Numbered from the stretch's first letter, positions 23,852-32,931 are shown. The stretch is DNA of 41,258 bases from Sphingosinicella sp. (GCA_013816585.1 JACDEE010000022.1:1-41258), one strand, 5' to 3'. Notes: a model not told the origin generated them from the letters alone. Translations and numbers: made by a program.

Positions 23852-26686
23852 ATGTCCAAGCATTTCCTTTACAGCTGCGCGTCACTGGCACTTGTAGCGG
23901 GCCTTGCCGCCGGCCCATCCGCCGCGCTTGCCCAATCGACCCTCCCGCCCGAAAACCCGCAAAGCGGAGCGACGGTTGCTGATGACGATAGCCAAGCGAT
24001 CGTCGTCACAGGATCGCGCATTCGCCGCGACCCGCTGTCGCAGGATGCTCCGATCGTGTTCGTGGATCAGGAAGATATCGCCAAGACAGGACTTAATTCG
24101 GTCACCGACGTGCTGCAGCGGCTGCCAAGCTCCGGCGGCGGCCTTAACGGCAAATTCAATAATAGCGGCAGCCTGGGTAATCCGCCGGACGGCGGCGGCG
24201 TCGGCGCCGGCGCGGCCGAAATCGACCTTCGTTATCTGGGTTCCAGGCGCGTCCTCGTGCTGGTCGACGGCATCCGTTATGTGAACGGCGCGTCTGCAAG
24301 CGGTGTGCCGGGTTCAACCGATCTCAATTCGATTCCCGAAAGCGCAATCGAACGGATCGAAGTACTGCAGGACGGCGCTTCGGCCATTTATGGGTCGGAC
24401 GCTATCGCCGGCGTGGTCAACATCATCACCAAGAAAAGGCAGCAGGGCATCCTGGCGTCCGGGCAGATCGGCATTACCGACCATGGCGACGGCACGACGC
24501 AAAATTATCAACTAAGCTGGGGCAATGGCGGCGACAGCCCGCTGCAGATCGTCGTCGGCGCCAATTATGTGAAACAGGACCTCATCTCCGCCGGCGACCG
24601 GGATATTTCTCGCTTCCCGGCTCCGTATGCCAATAGCTGCGCCGCAGGCGGCTGCTCGGGCTTTATTCCCAACGGACGATATGTCGTATTGGGGCAGGCC
24701 CGGACCCTTATTGCTCCGGTCATCGGCAGGCGTTCGACACTTGCCGACTTCAGACCGTTCGTGAGCCCGGCCGACCGTTTCAACTTTGCACCCTTTAACT
24801 ACCTTCAGATCCCGCTTGAACGATACGGCGTGTTCGGGAATCTTCGCTACGAGCTGTCCGATGCCGTCAATTTCTCGGTCAAGGGGCTCTGGAACGAACG
24901 CAAATCGAAAAATCAGGCGGCACCTTTGCCGTTCGGCATCGGCAAAGCGGCGGGGATCACGCCGGTACTGGATGGCACTACCGTCGACGTCACCAATCCC
25001 TTCAATCCGTTCGGTGTCACGCTGGATGCCAGCAATATGGATTTCATCTATCGGCGTTTCGTCGAAGGTGGCCCGCGTCAGTTCTTCCAGACGGTTGACA
25101 CGGCCTACGGCGTGGCGACGCTGGATGGGAAATTCGCTCTCGGCGACAAGGAATGGTATTGGGACGTCAATGCTGCTTATGGCCGCAACAAGGCCGAACA
25201 GACCATGTTCGGCAATATCAATTCCAACTTGCTGCGCCGCGCATTAGGTCCGGTCGCAAATTGCACCGCGCCCTGCGTACCGTTCAACCTGTTCGGTGGC
25301 GCCGGGTCGATCACCCAGGCGATGATGGATTATGTTACGTTCGAGCAGAATGACAGCAGCAAGCAGACGACGCTGGATTTCACGGGCAACGTGGCAGGCG
25401 ACTTGTTCGATCTTCCAGGCGGCCCGCTGGGCATCGCCGCCGGGCTTGAATATCGAAAGCTGAAAGGCCGGTTTGATCCGGACCCTGTCGTTGCAGCAGG
25501 CTTCAGTTCCGATATCCCGGCGTTGCCGACCAGGGGCAGTTATGACGTCAAGGAAGCTTATGCGGAAATCAATGCACCCCTGCTGTCCAACCGGCCTTTC
25601 TTCCATTTGCTGGAATTAAGCGGCGCGGCGCGGTTCTCGGATTATTCGAGATCGGGATCGACCACCACGCTGAAAGGCGGGGTGAATTGGAAGCCGGTAA
25701 GGGACCTGCGACTTCGCGCCTCCTATGCCGAAGGTTTCCGCGCCCCTTCAATCGGTGAGCTTTTCGGAACCGCATCACGTTTCGACCAGCAATTGGACGA
25801 TCCCTGCTCTTCGCACTCCAATAATGCTGCTCCACGCCGTTTCTCGAATGACGCTGGGGTCCGGGCCAATTGCATCGCGGCTGGGGTTCCAGCGAATGGA
25901 AGCTACCAGCAGGCCAATCCCCAGATTTCGGTCGAGGTCGGCGGCAACCAGAACCTGCTCCCCGAAACCTCCAAAAGCTGGAATGCGGGCGCTGTATTCA
26001 GCCCGTCATTCTTTCCACGGTTCTCGATCGAGGCTAATTATTACGACATCAGGCTGAAAGGGGCGATCCAGACCGTCGCTGCCGACTTCATCGTGGCCAA
26101 TTGCCTGGTCGGCAACGATCCAGCCGCCTGCGCGCTGACGACACGTGTGGGAGGTCAATTGACCACCGTTGCGGGTGCCCTGCAGAATATCGCCGGCGTC
26201 GAGACCGATGGCGTCGACGTAAACCTGTCGTATCGCAGCGCCGAAACTGGGGTGGGCAAGTTCGGTCTCACTTGGAACAACACCTTCCTTCGCAATTACA
26301 ATGTCATTGTGCCGGTCACCGGTGGGGAACAGGTGATCAGCCGCGAGGGCACTGAACAGGGCAGCCCATCACAGGGGTTTCCCAAGTTCAAGTCGGTTGG
26401 AATCCTGGATTGGGATCTCGCCTCGTTCGGGGCTACTCTCACCGGCCGCTACATCTCGAAACTGCGGGAAAGCGATGGAAACGTAATGAAGTCGCGTTTC
26501 TACACCGATCTTCAACTTCGCTTCATGGCGGGAGTCGACCGCGAATTCGGCTTCGCCCTTGGTGCGAACAATCTGTTTAACACCAAGGCCCCGGGTTGCG
26601 TCACCTGCGACATCAACAATTTCGACCCGACCGCTTACGATCTTCCCGGGCGATACTTTTACGCGCGCGCCAGCGTGAAGATGTAG
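23852..26686 (+). CDS. TonB-dependent outer-membrane receptor, 944 aa
   Basis: The ATG at 23852 has GAGGGG upstream and opens a signal peptide ([17 protein letters not shown]); the frame is open to 23696 but without start signals. The TonB box-like [12 protein letters not shown] is followed by a plug domain with ITDVLQRLP-type and [20 protein letters not shown] motifs and [20 protein letters not shown]. The barrel ends [12 protein letters not shown], with Met instead of the usual Phe. A CVTCD pair stands near the C-terminus. It is of the long oligosaccharide/peptide-type class common in sphingomonads; substrate unknown. A strong terminator follows and there is no partner enzyme nearby. Confidence 0.93.
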   Translation: MSKHFLYSCASLALVAGLAAGPSAALAQSTLPPENPQSGATVADDDSQAIVVTGSRIRRDPLSQDAPIVFVDQEDIAKTGLNSVTDVLQRLPSSGGGLNGKFNNSGSLGNPPDGGGVGAGAAEIDLRYLGSRRVLVLVDGIRYVNGASASGVPGSTDLNSIPESAIERIEVLQDGASAIYGSDAIAGVVNIITKKRQQGILASGQIGITDHGDGTTQNYQLSWGNGGDSPLQIVVGANYVKQDLISAGDRDISRFPAPYANSCAAGGCSGFIPNGRYVVLGQARTLIAPVIGRRSTLADFRPFVSPADRFNFAPFNYLQIPLERYGVFGNLRYELSDAVNFSVKGLWNERKSKNQAAPLPFGIGKAAGITPVLDGTTVDVTNPFNPFGVTLDASNMDFIYRRFVEGGPRQFFQTVDTAYGVATLDGKFALGDKEWYWDVNAAYGRNKAEQTMFGNINSNLLRRALGPVANCTAPCVPFNLFGGAGSITQAMMDYVTFEQNDSSKQTTLDFTGNVAGDLFDLPGGPLGIAAGLEYRKLKGRFDPDPVVAAGFSSDIPALPTRGSYDVKEAYAEINAPLLSNRPFFHLLELSGAARFSDYSRSGSTTTLKGGVNWKPVRDLRLRASYAEGFRAPSIGELFGTASRFDQQLDDPCSSHSNNAAPRRFSNDAGVRANCIAAGVPANGSYQQANPQISVEVGGNQNLLPETSKSWNAGAVFSPSFFPRFSIEANYYDIRLKGAIQTVAADFIVANCLVGNDPAACALTTRVGGQLTTVAGALQNIAGVETDGVDVNLSYRSAETGVGKFGLTWNNTFLRNYNVIVPVTGGEQVISREGTEQGSPSQGFPKFKSVGILDWDLASFGATLTGRYISKLRESDGNVMKSRFYTDLQLRFMAGVDREFGFALGANNLFNTKAPGCVTCDINNFDPTAYDLPGRYFYARASVKM

Positions 26687-26717
26687 TTCCAACGGTTCGA
26701 TCGACCCGATTGGATGG

Positions 26718-26754
26718 TGCCGGGCCCAGCAACTAGCTGGGTCCGGCATCTTTT
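26718..26754 (+). terminator. Rho-independent terminator after second TonB receptor
   Basis: TGCCGGGCCCAGC pairs with GCTGGGTCCGGCA (13 pairs including one G-U) around AACTA, followed by TCTTTT. This is the clearest terminator in the window and isolates the receptor as a single-gene unit. The following 26755-26971 holds no evident gene. Confidence 0.85.
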
Positions 26755-26971
26755 CTGAATCGGTGCTGCCGCCGCTCTTTCTAGTGCATGCTGTTCCAGC
26801 GCCGATCCGTGGTTTCACCATCCTCCCTCAGACAGCCCAGCGCTGGAAAGTTGAGAGTCACCCCTCCCCGGTACGGAGGGAACGAGGTGCCTTTTCGCAG
26901 GTTCAGTTTAAGGGAATCGTGTCCGGGGACATCCGCGGCATCGGCATGAGCGGGAAAAAAACGGAGCCTTT

Positions 26972-27406
26972 ATGGAAACCCAATCACTTCATCGCGGCCG
27001 GCTGGTCGATCATATCCAGCTTGTCGTCGCGGACCTGCCCGCCAGCCGGCGTTTTTACGACGCGGTGCTGGACGTACTTGGCGTGCCTTTGGGAGGCGAG
27101 GGGGACGATTTCTTCTGGGCCGACGAATTGTTCATTTCAACGGCCGACAGCAAGGCCGCCCGGGGAAAGCTGACCGGCCGGCACCATCTTGCCTTCCAGG
27201 CCGCCGATCGGGATATGGTCGATGCGTTCCACAAAGCGGCGATCGAAAATGGCGGCGAGGACAATGGCGCTCCGGGCGAACGGCCTTATCATCCAGGATA
27301 TTATGCAGGCTTTGTCCTCGATCCGGACGGCAACAATATCGAAGCGGTCTTTCACGGCGAGGCCACCAGATCCGCCGCCAGCGTCGAAATCACTTTCCAG
27401 CGATAG
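26972..27406 (+). CDS. VOC-superfamily (glyoxalase/bleomycin-resistance) protein, 144 aa
   Basis: A GGAG stands seven bases before the ATG. The fold signature is RLVDHIQLVVADLPASRRFY, with His in the first metal position, then HHLAFQAADRDMVDAFHKAA and YYAGFVLDPDGNNIEAVFHG, whose Glu and final strand close the metal site. Members are glyoxalases, dioxygenases or antibiotic-binding proteins; this one cannot be assigned. The next gene starts 84 bases downstream on the same strand. Confidence 0.9.
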   Translation: METQSLHRGRLVDHIQLVVADLPASRRFYDAVLDVLGVPLGGEGDDFFWADELFISTADSKAARGKLTGRHHLAFQAADRDMVDAFHKAAIENGGEDNGAPGERPYHPGYYAGFVLDPDGNNIEAVFHGEATRSAASVEITFQR

Positions 27407-27490
27407 AGTGGGGCCGCTTCGAACCCGAATGGATATGCAGGTTCTGATGCGTCCGTTGCGGAAGGCCAGTCTCGGCAGGCCGATATCCCC

Positions 27491-27919
27491 ATGAAAATCT
27501 ATTTCGATGGGGGACGCCGGCCCAATCCAGGGCCGATCGAGACAATGGTGGTCGTGCGCGGGCGGCCGGATTACCGCCGCGATTGCGGAGAAGGTTCGAG
27601 CCACGAGGCGGAATGGCGCGCCTTGCTGCACGCAATCGATATCGCGAAGCAGCTAAGGTTGGACGATGTCGAATTGCTCGGTGATTCAAAGGCCGTAGTG
27701 GATCAGGTAAATGGGCGGCAGAAATGCCGAAGCGCGGTTCTGCGCGAGTGCCTGGAAACCTATCAGCGCGAGATCCAAGTTTTTCGCCGAGTCCGCCTCA
27801 GGCATATCAAGCGCACCCAGAATCTGGCCGGAATAGAATTGGGAAAAATGACCGAGGCTCCTACATTCGGTCGACTGGCGCCGCTGGGCGCCGCGATCGA
27901 TGAAGGTGGCGAGCGATGA
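27491..27919 (+). CDS. RNase H-like protein with altered active site, 142 aa
   Basis: The fold is an RNase HI-type domain: FDGGRRPNPGPIE (Asp6), SSHEAEWRALLHAIDIA (Glu41) and VELLGDSKAVVDQV (Asp65). In ordinary RNase HI the fourth acidic residue follows N-x-x-A-D; here the block reads RTQNLAGIELGKM, so that Asp is replaced by Ile with only a Glu beside it. It may bind RNA-DNA hybrids with reduced or altered cleavage. The stop overlaps the start of the Gre-like gene (ATGA, 27916-27919), so the two are translationally coupled. Confidence 0.85.
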   Translation: MKIYFDGGRRPNPGPIETMVVVRGRPDYRRDCGEGSSHEAEWRALLHAIDIAKQLRLDDVELLGDSKAVVDQVNGRQKCRSAVLRECLETYQREIQVFRRVRLRHIKRTQNLAGIELGKMTEAPTFGRLAPLGAAIDEGGER

Positions 27920-28377
27920 GCGTAGCGTTTCGACGGGACAGTGACGAAGAGCATAGAGAGCCTCGGTTCGAACTGCCAATTCCGGCGGGGCCGAATTTGG
28001 TTACTCCCTCGGGCCTGGCCCGGATCGAGGCGCGCACAAGCGAGCTGGAGGCGCTCGTGGCCGGCAAGATGGAAGAAACGGCGCTTGCGGAGGTCCAGCG
28101 GGATTTGCGTTATTGGCGTACGCGCCTGGCGATGGCGGAGCTGATGCCCGCACCGCCGACAGACCTGGTTGCCTTCGGTTCCCGCGTCACCTTCGCGCTC
28201 AACGGCAAAAAGCGCAATATCGTCCTGGTCGGCGACGACGAAGCCGACCCTGCGGCGGGGATGATTGCCTTTTCCGCGCCGCTCGCGCTGATGGGCGCGG
28301 CGGTCGGAGATTTTGCGGACTTTGGCGGCGAGGAAGAGGCGATCGAAATACTCGAGGTCGATCGCTTTTATCAGTGA
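27916..28377 (+). CDS. GreA/GreB-family transcript cleavage-like factor, 153 aa
   Basis: N-terminal ~70 residues form a short helical hairpin (LVTPSGLARIEARTSELEAL, DLRYWRTRLAMAELM). The C-terminal FKBP-like GreA_GreB domain reads VAFGSRVTFALNGKKRNIVL, VGDDEADP and FSAPLALMGAAVGDFADFGG, matching the S-P-x-x-x-x-L-x-G-x-x-x-G-D signature. The family binds RNA polymerase in the secondary channel. The acidic tip of true GreA (D-E-E) is not clear, so it may be an Rnk/GreA-like modulator rather than a cleavage factor. It overlaps genes on both sides by four bases. Confidence 0.88.
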   Translation: MSVAFRRDSDEEHREPRFELPIPAGPNLVTPSGLARIEARTSELEALVAGKMEETALAEVQRDLRYWRTRLAMAELMPAPPTDLVAFGSRVTFALNGKKRNIVLVGDDEADPAAGMIAFSAPLALMGAAVGDFADFGGEEEAIEILEVDRFYQ

Positions 28378-28490
28378 GCGCAGATCCCGAGGGCAGGGTA
28401 GCGGCGATCGCCCAAATCGGCGGTCAGCTGCAGCGTCTTTTTACGGAAGGTGGCTTTTCCGAAGCGGACAAGGCGAAGGTGAAGAGATAG
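28374..28490 (+). CDS. Micro-ORF coupled to Gre-like gene, 38 aa
   Basis: A GTG at 28374 overlaps the Gre-like stop as GTGA. It encodes MSADPEGRVAAIAQIGGQLQ and RLFTEGGFSEADKAKVKR, a compact amphipathic helix with a charged tail. The four-base overlap repeats the arrangement of the gene pair upstream, which supports translation by coupling. Its last 67 bases overlap the 3' end of the convergent lipoprotein gene. The role is unknown; a partner of the Gre-like protein is one possibility. Confidence 0.5.
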   Translation: MSADPEGRVAAIAQIGGQLQRLFTEGGFSEADKAKVKR

Positions 28491-28849
28491 GCGTCTTCGG
28501 CTATTTGATCAGGGGTTGCGCGCCCGGGGCAGACATCGACCAGGTGAAGCCATGCTCGATTCAAGGCGACGGGCTTGGCGAGGCCGATAGCGACAATGTC
28601 TTCGTTGCCGCCCTCGCTTATCCTCACCCGCAATCTGACCGTGCCCGCCTGGATGCATTGCACGCTGGCCGGGCAACGGCTGTCTTCCACGATCGACAAG
28701 GGGCTGACGGTGCGACCATCAAGCCGGACGGTTTGGCCGATCCTGGCTTCGGCCGCTGCCGCGGACACTGGGCCTGGCGGGACGACCGGGGCACAGGATG
28801 CCAGCAGAGCCGACGCGCTCAGCGCCGCAAAAGGGGCGGTCCTCCTCAT
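28424..28849 (-). CDS. Small lipoprotein, 141 aa
   Basis: The lipobox LLASC puts the lipidated Cys at residue 19 after a short signal (RRTAPFAALSASALLAS). The mature part has IGQTVRLDGRTVSPLSIVED and SRCPASVQCIQAGTVRLRVR, with two closely spaced Cys, a pattern seen in uncharacterised sphingomonad lipoproteins. It is envelope-located and of unknown function. Its ATG overlaps the DUF1993 stop (ATGA), so it is the second gene of that operon. The 3' end overlaps the 38-residue ORF on the other strand. Confidence 0.82.
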   Translation of the reverse strand: MRRTAPFAALSASALLASCAPVVPPGPVSAAAAEARIGQTVRLDGRTVSPLSIVEDSRCPASVQCIQAGTVRLRVRISEGGNEDIVAIGLAKPVALNRAWLHLVDVCPGRATPDQIAEDAYLFTFALSASEKPPSVKRRCS

Positions 28850-29364
28850 TCGGCGGACAGATTGGGTGGGCCGAGATGCTGCATGAAATCGGGCTTGCCC
28901 ATCGCGACGCCCGACGCGCGGAGAATGCCATAAGCGGTGGTTACGTGAAAGAAGAAATTAGGGAGCGCAAAGCCGGTCAGATAATCCCGGCCGGTGAATT
29001 TGAATCCGATGCCGCCTGGAAATCGGAGCGTGACTTCGCGATGCTCGCCAGCTTCGACCGCTTCACGGCTTGCGCCCTGCACGAAGGCGATCGTCTTGTC
29101 GCAGCGTTCCTTCAGTTCCGCGAAGCTCGCCTCTGTGTCCGGCATAGCCGGAGGCTCGATGCCGCAAAGACGGGCAATCGCGTTCTTCGCGCTGTCCGAG
29201 GCGATCTGATATTGCGCGGTGAGCGGGAGCATGTCGGGCGCCAGCCGCGCCGCCAGCAATTCGGCCTCCGGCTTTTCGGCGGCGGCCTTGTCCAGCCATT
29301 GCCGCATGTCGGCCAGTCCGTTCACGAATAAGGGAGCGGAAGCATCGTAAATGGAAAAGGTCAT
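28846..29364 (-). CDS. DUF1993-family protein, 172 aa
   Basis: TFSIYDASAPLFVNGLADMR, LAPDMLPLTAQYQIASDSAK, NAIARLCG and YLTGFALPNFFFHVTTAYGI, followed by LRASGVAMGKPDFM, match the DUF1993 family (DinB-like four-helix fold, role unknown) at its normal length. AAGGA lies seven bases before ATG 29364, preferred to the TTG at 29370. It is the first gene of a two-gene operon with the lipoprotein gene, with a four-base overlap. Confidence 0.9.
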   Translation of the reverse strand: MTFSIYDASAPLFVNGLADMRQWLDKAAAEKPEAELLAARLAPDMLPLTAQYQIASDSAKNAIARLCGIEPPAMPDTEASFAELKERCDKTIAFVQGASREAVEAGEHREVTLRFPGGIGFKFTGRDYLTGFALPNFFFHVTTAYGILRASGVAMGKPDFMQHLGPPNLSAE

Positions 29365-29510
29365 GCGCAAATCCTTGAATTGAGTCTCGTCCGTCTGCCC
29401 CAGCTATTTCCAAGAAGCCAGCGCCGTGAACGGGCGAGCCCACGCCGGGTTTGCCATTGCCTTGCGGTCATGCTTGGGTGGCGTTGAACAGGGGCTTGGC
29501 ACCATCAATT

Positions 29511-30614
29511 ATGAATCAGGCTGAAGAAAAATCGCCCGGTAGCTTTCAGTTCGAACATTTCGTCCTCGACCCAGGCAACCGCCAGCTTCGGCGGGACGAT
29601 GTCCGGGTGGAATTGAGCGGACGATATTACGATGCCCTGGCCTTGCTCGTGCGCGAGCACGGCAAGCTGGTTTCGAAGGATCAATTCCTGGCCGAAGTCT
29701 GGCGCGGCGTGCCCGTGACCGATGAAGCGCTCACCCAGTGTATCAAGACTTTGCGCCGCCAGCTTGGCGACAGCGCGTCCGATCCGCGGTTCATCGAAAC
29801 GATCCCCAAACATGGCTACCGCTTCATCGCGCCGGTCGACACGTTGAGCGACACGAACAACGTGACGGCCGCTTCGGCAGAAGCGCCCCGTTCGGCCCCC
29901 ACTTATTCGTGGCGCGACTTCCTGCTTCTGGGCGGAGCGGCGACATTGGGCGGCGGGATTGCCGGGATTGCGGGCGGGCTTTTTTATGGCTTAGGCGCGG
30001 CCTACCAGCCGCTGGAGCCCAATATGGGCGCTGCATCCATATTGCTCGTCCTGCTGTCGGTCACCATAATATTGGCGCTGATCGGCGCCGCAGGCGTCGG
30101 CTTCGGCATCGCTGCAGCGGGCTTCGCGCAGGATCGGGATGGATATTGGAAAGTGGTAGGCGGCGCGGTAGGCGGCTTGGTCGTTGGAGCGCTGGTAAAG
30201 CTGCTCGGCATTGACGCCTTCACGTTGTTCTTCGGTCAGTCGCCCGGCGACATAACGGGGCCGGCCGAAGGTGTTTTTCTGGGCGGCGCAGTGGGCCTTG
30301 GTGCCTGGCTTGGCGACCAGTACATCGGGCGCCGCTCGCTCCAGCGCTGCGTTGCAATGGCCGGTTTGTCGGGCGGAGTCGCCGGAATTCTTATCGCCTT
30401 GCTAGGGGGTCGGTTGCTTGGCGGGAGCCTCGACCTGCTGGCCCGAAGCTTCCCGGATTCGCGTCTTTCCGTCGATCCAATCGGCGCCCTGTTCGGCGAA
30501 GCCGGGTTTGGGCCGGTCAGCCGGATGGTGACCAGCGCGATGGAGAGTATGTTGTTCGGCGGTTGCGTCGCGGGGGCGATCTTCCTCGCGCGGCGAAGCT
30601 TGAACCGGCGCTAA
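29511..30614 (+). CDS. Membrane-embedded winged-helix regulator (CadC-like N-terminus, about six TM), 367 aa
   Basis: Residues about 15-110 form an OmpR/CadC-type winged helix: FVLDPGNRQLRRDDVRVELS, LVREHGKLVSKDQFLAEVWR, DEALTQCIKTLRRQLG and FIETIPKHGYRFIAPV. The rest has about six glycine/alanine-rich membrane helices, for instance FLLLGGAATLGGGIAGIAGG, ILLVLLSVTIILALIGAAGV and CVAMAGLSGGVAGILIALLG. CadC and ToxR have one helix and a periplasmic sensor; this protein has none and instead a channel-like membrane part. It would bind DNA from the membrane. ATG 29511 is chosen; the frame stays open to 29451. Confidence 0.85.
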   Translation: MNQAEEKSPGSFQFEHFVLDPGNRQLRRDDVRVELSGRYYDALALLVREHGKLVSKDQFLAEVWRGVPVTDEALTQCIKTLRRQLGDSASDPRFIETIPKHGYRFIAPVDTLSDTNNVTAASAEAPRSAPTYSWRDFLLLGGAATLGGGIAGIAGGLFYGLGAAYQPLEPNMGAASILLVLLSVTIILALIGAAGVGFGIAAAGFAQDRDGYWKVVGGAVGGLVVGALVKLLGIDAFTLFFGQSPGDITGPAEGVFLGGAVGLGAWLGDQYIGRRSLQRCVAMAGLSGGVAGILIALLGGRLLGGSLDLLARSFPDSRLSVDPIGALFGEAGFGPVSRMVTSAMESMLFGGCVAGAIFLARRSLNRR

Positions 30615-30689
30615 GATATCGAAAACAGGGGCGAGGCCTCCCGCCCTCAACCCGGGGGAGTTGCGGGGTCCAGCAATCGGACGCAGTCT

Positions 30690-30935
30690 CCCCCCAGATC
30701 CTGCCGCCATGGGATTCAACGATGGTGCGCGAGATCGAAAGTCCCAGTCCGATGTGATCGGCCCCTGTCGTATGCAATGGCGAGAAAGCTTCACTTAACA
30801 GCGCATGCGGAATGGCTGGACCTTTGTCAGCTACGCTGACCTCAATCAGCCCCGTCGGACCTTTCCCTTTGTGCCAATGGCAACCTGGCGCGGGCTTCCA
30901 GCCATCGCCCGAACGGCGCTCGTTATCGACGCCTC
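30690..30935 (-). pseudogene. C-terminal remnant of a FixL-like histidine kinase
   Basis: The minus frame reads LIEVSVADKGPAIPHALLSE, AFSPLHTTGADHIGLGLSIS and RTIVESHGGRIW, the G1-F-G2 end of a kinase ATPase domain. A stop lies near 30945 upstream, there is no start, and past the GRIW block the frame leaves the expected N-P-D-G-G-A ending. N-terminal PAS and H-box are gone. It resembles the same block of the intact kinase at 17436 (GVGLSITRTIVEAHGGKIW) but is not identical. It fills most of the 30615-31037 gap. Confidence 0.8.
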
Positions 30936-31037
30936 TTGCGTTTTAGTACAAGAGGGCGTCAGAACCAGCCGTCGCTTTTGCCTATATTATGCAAAGATTT
31001 AAGAGTATGAGAGCGCAACCATCAAGGGCAATTTCGC

Positions 31038-31217
31038 GTGGCGAAGCATGTTCTGAAAGAGGATATCAAGGCTTCCGAGGGTAGCGATGAAGGTGAGGCA
31101 AGCCGTCTGGGCCCTACCCCGGAGGGAGCCCGCAGCGCCCGGGCGATTGCCGTTGGCGTGCTGTTCGGGGCGATATTGTGGGCGTTGGTCGCCGCAGCGA
31201 TTTTTCTGATTTTCTAG
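31038..31217 (+). CDS. Small single-helix membrane protein, 59 aa
   Basis: GTG at 31038 is preceded by AGGG at nine bases. It encodes an acidic N-terminus (KHVLKEDIKASEGSDEGEAS) and one membrane helix (AVGVLFGAILWALVAAAIFL) ending in IF. No family is recognised. It is a short tail-anchored type protein. Nothing adjacent suggests a partner. Confidence 0.55.
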   Translation: MAKHVLKEDIKASEGSDEGEASRLGPTPEGARSARAIAVGVLFGAILWALVAAAIFLIF

Positions 31218-31331
31218 CTTTCAGCGGTGGCCCGGAGTGGCCGAAGCGAAAGATGTCGTGAATCGCGCGGCCCGCCAGCGCCCGCCGGGTCGGCGGCGCA
31301 TGGGGAGCCCCTGCCAACCTGACCCGGTCAG

Positions 31332-31475
31332 TTAACCTTGCCCTCGTTGCGACGCCTGACGATCGCTGCATCGATTTTTCGCGGTGATTTCCGCGCGCTG
31401 ATCGCGCTTCATTTCCTCCCGCGATCCGAGGGGCGCGCGAGCATTTTCTGAAGCTCTCACCATCTTTTGGCCCAT
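31332..31475 (-). CDS. Possible small basic protein, 47 aa
   Basis: The frame reads MGQKMVRASENARAPLGSRE, EMKRDQRAEITAKNRCSDRQ and stops at 31332. Upstream the frame stays open with RRLFIFLCEDKGTPSAE, so the true start may be earlier, but no ribosome site is clear. Its composition is coding-like and strongly charged. It is the only gene-like signal in the 388-base gap 31218-31605. Weak call. Confidence 0.3.
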   Translation of the reverse strand: MGQKMVRASENARAPLGSREEMKRDQRAEITAKNRCSDRQASQRGQG

Positions 31476-31605
31476 CTCGGCCGACGGAGTTCCCTTATCT
31501 TCACAAAGGAAGATGAAGAGCCGGCGGCTTATCTTGCGCCGACCCTCGCCGGGACAGGCGGACCTTTGCGCTGGCCTGTGCCCTTCGACCTGCTAAGAAC
31601 TGTTC

Positions 31606-32643
31606 ATGCATGACAGACGAAGCGCCCTTCAGGTCCTGGGAGCCGCCGCGGCCGCGCTGGCCTTCCCACCCCCCGCCATCGCTGCCCCAAAAGCGGTAAA
31701 AAAACCGTCGCGGTTGCGGCCCGGCGACACCGTCGGTTTGGTGGAGCCTGCGGGCCTGATCGCGAACGAATTCGACCTGTCGCTCACCAAGGAAACAATC
31801 GTCGCAATGGGGCTCGTCCCCAAGGCTGCGCCGCATCTGATGGGGCGCTATGGCTATCTTGCCGGCAAGGACCAGGAACGCGCGGCCGATCTCAACGCCA
31901 TGTATGCCGACGACGAAGTGAAAGCGGTCTTTGCCGTCCGCGGCGGCTGGGGATCGGCGCGCATCCTGCCCTATCTGGATTTCGACATGATCCGCGCCAA
32001 TCCCAAGCTGCTGATCGGCTTCAGCGACATCACGGCCCTGCACATGGCGTTTGCGGCCAAGGCAGGGTTCACGACCATCCACGGCCCCAATGCCAATAGT
32101 GCATGGGGAAAATTATCCTGGGATTCGTTCCGAAGCCTGGTGTTCGACGCGCAGATGCCGGCCTATCAAAATCCCGTCGCCACCGACGATCGGCTGATCC
32201 AGCGCGAATGGCGGACCGAGACGATAGGGTCGGGCAAGGCCAGGGGCCGGCTGCTCGGCGGTAATCTGACGGTTTTGACGGCGTTGATGGGCACGTCCTA
32301 TCTGCCCGATTTCAAGGGCGCCATCCTGTTTCTGGAGGATGTGGACGAGGCCGAATATCGGATCGATCGGATGCTGACGCAGCTTGGCCTGGCCGGGATA
32401 TTGGGAAAAGTCGCCGGGATCGTATTCGGGCAATGCAATAATTGCCGGGTGACGGGCCGTTCTTATGGAGGCTTCACGCTGCCCGAAGTGCTGCGGCAGC
32501 ATCTGGAGCCGCTGGGCATCCCTGTCTATCAGGGTGCCTTGTTCGGCCATATCGACAACCAGTTCAGCCTGCCGGTCGGCGTGCAGGCGGAGATCGATGC
32601 CGATGCAGGCACGATCCGCATCCTCGAGCCCGCCGTTTCCTGA
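31606..32643 (+). CDS. LD-carboxypeptidase (S66 family), 345 aa
   Basis: Serine peptidase that removes the terminal D-Ala from murein tetrapeptides, or a related peptide (MccF-like) hydrolase. The triad is visible: nucleophile Ser140 in LIGFSDITALH, Glu244 in LFLEDVDEAEYRID and His315 in ALFGHIDNQFSLPVG. An RR signal (MHDRRSALQVLGAAAAALAF) suggests Tat export, so it acts in the periplasm, unlike cytoplasmic LdcA. Length is typical. The start has no strong ribosome site. It is monocistronic as far as can be seen. Confidence 0.93.
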   Translation: MHDRRSALQVLGAAAAALAFPPPAIAAPKAVKKPSRLRPGDTVGLVEPAGLIANEFDLSLTKETIVAMGLVPKAAPHLMGRYGYLAGKDQERAADLNAMYADDEVKAVFAVRGGWGSARILPYLDFDMIRANPKLLIGFSDITALHMAFAAKAGFTTIHGPNANSAWGKLSWDSFRSLVFDAQMPAYQNPVATDDRLIQREWRTETIGSGKARGRLLGGNLTVLTALMGTSYLPDFKGAILFLEDVDEAEYRIDRMLTQLGLAGILGKVAGIVFGQCNNCRVTGRSYGGFTLPEVLRQHLEPLGIPVYQGALFGHIDNQFSLPVGVQAEIDADAGTIRILEPAVS

Positions 32644-32778
32644 TCGTCGGCAAGGCGGCGGAAGGAGAGGATCACGAGCGGCAGGGCAACGCCGCCAAGC
32701 GGGCCGAACAAGCGATAAATTGCATCCCGAATTCCTTTCGCCCCGTAGCTCCGTGGTATGAAGGGCAGGAGGATGCGG

Positions 32779-32931
32779 ATGTATTTCCGGATGGATTATC
32801 AGAGCGGCCGTCTACCTAGCCGCCGAATCAAATTGCCTGTGCAGGTGCTGATTTGGGCCGCGCTCGCGAAGCTGGGGCTGCTGGTCGGAGGAGCAATCGC
32901 CGCCATGGCGGCGGCAGTGGTGGGGCAATGA
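32779..32931 (+). CDS. Small membrane protein, 50 aa
   Basis: AGGAGG at 32767-32772 fits the ATG at 32779, while an in-frame ATG at 32773 is too close. It encodes MYFRMDYQSGRLPSRRIKLP followed by a membrane helix (VLIWAALAKLGLLVGGAIAA). No family is recognised. Its stop overlaps the start of the next micro-ORF (ATGA), so both are translated as a coupled pair. Confidence 0.65.
   Translation: MYFRMDYQSGRLPSRRIKLPVQVLIWAALAKLGLLVGGAIAAMAAAVVGQ

Noticed and set aside
31218-31331. Possible structured RNA
   Set aside because: GC-rich with several short inverted repeats, but no coherent fold or conserved motif can be pointed to by eye.
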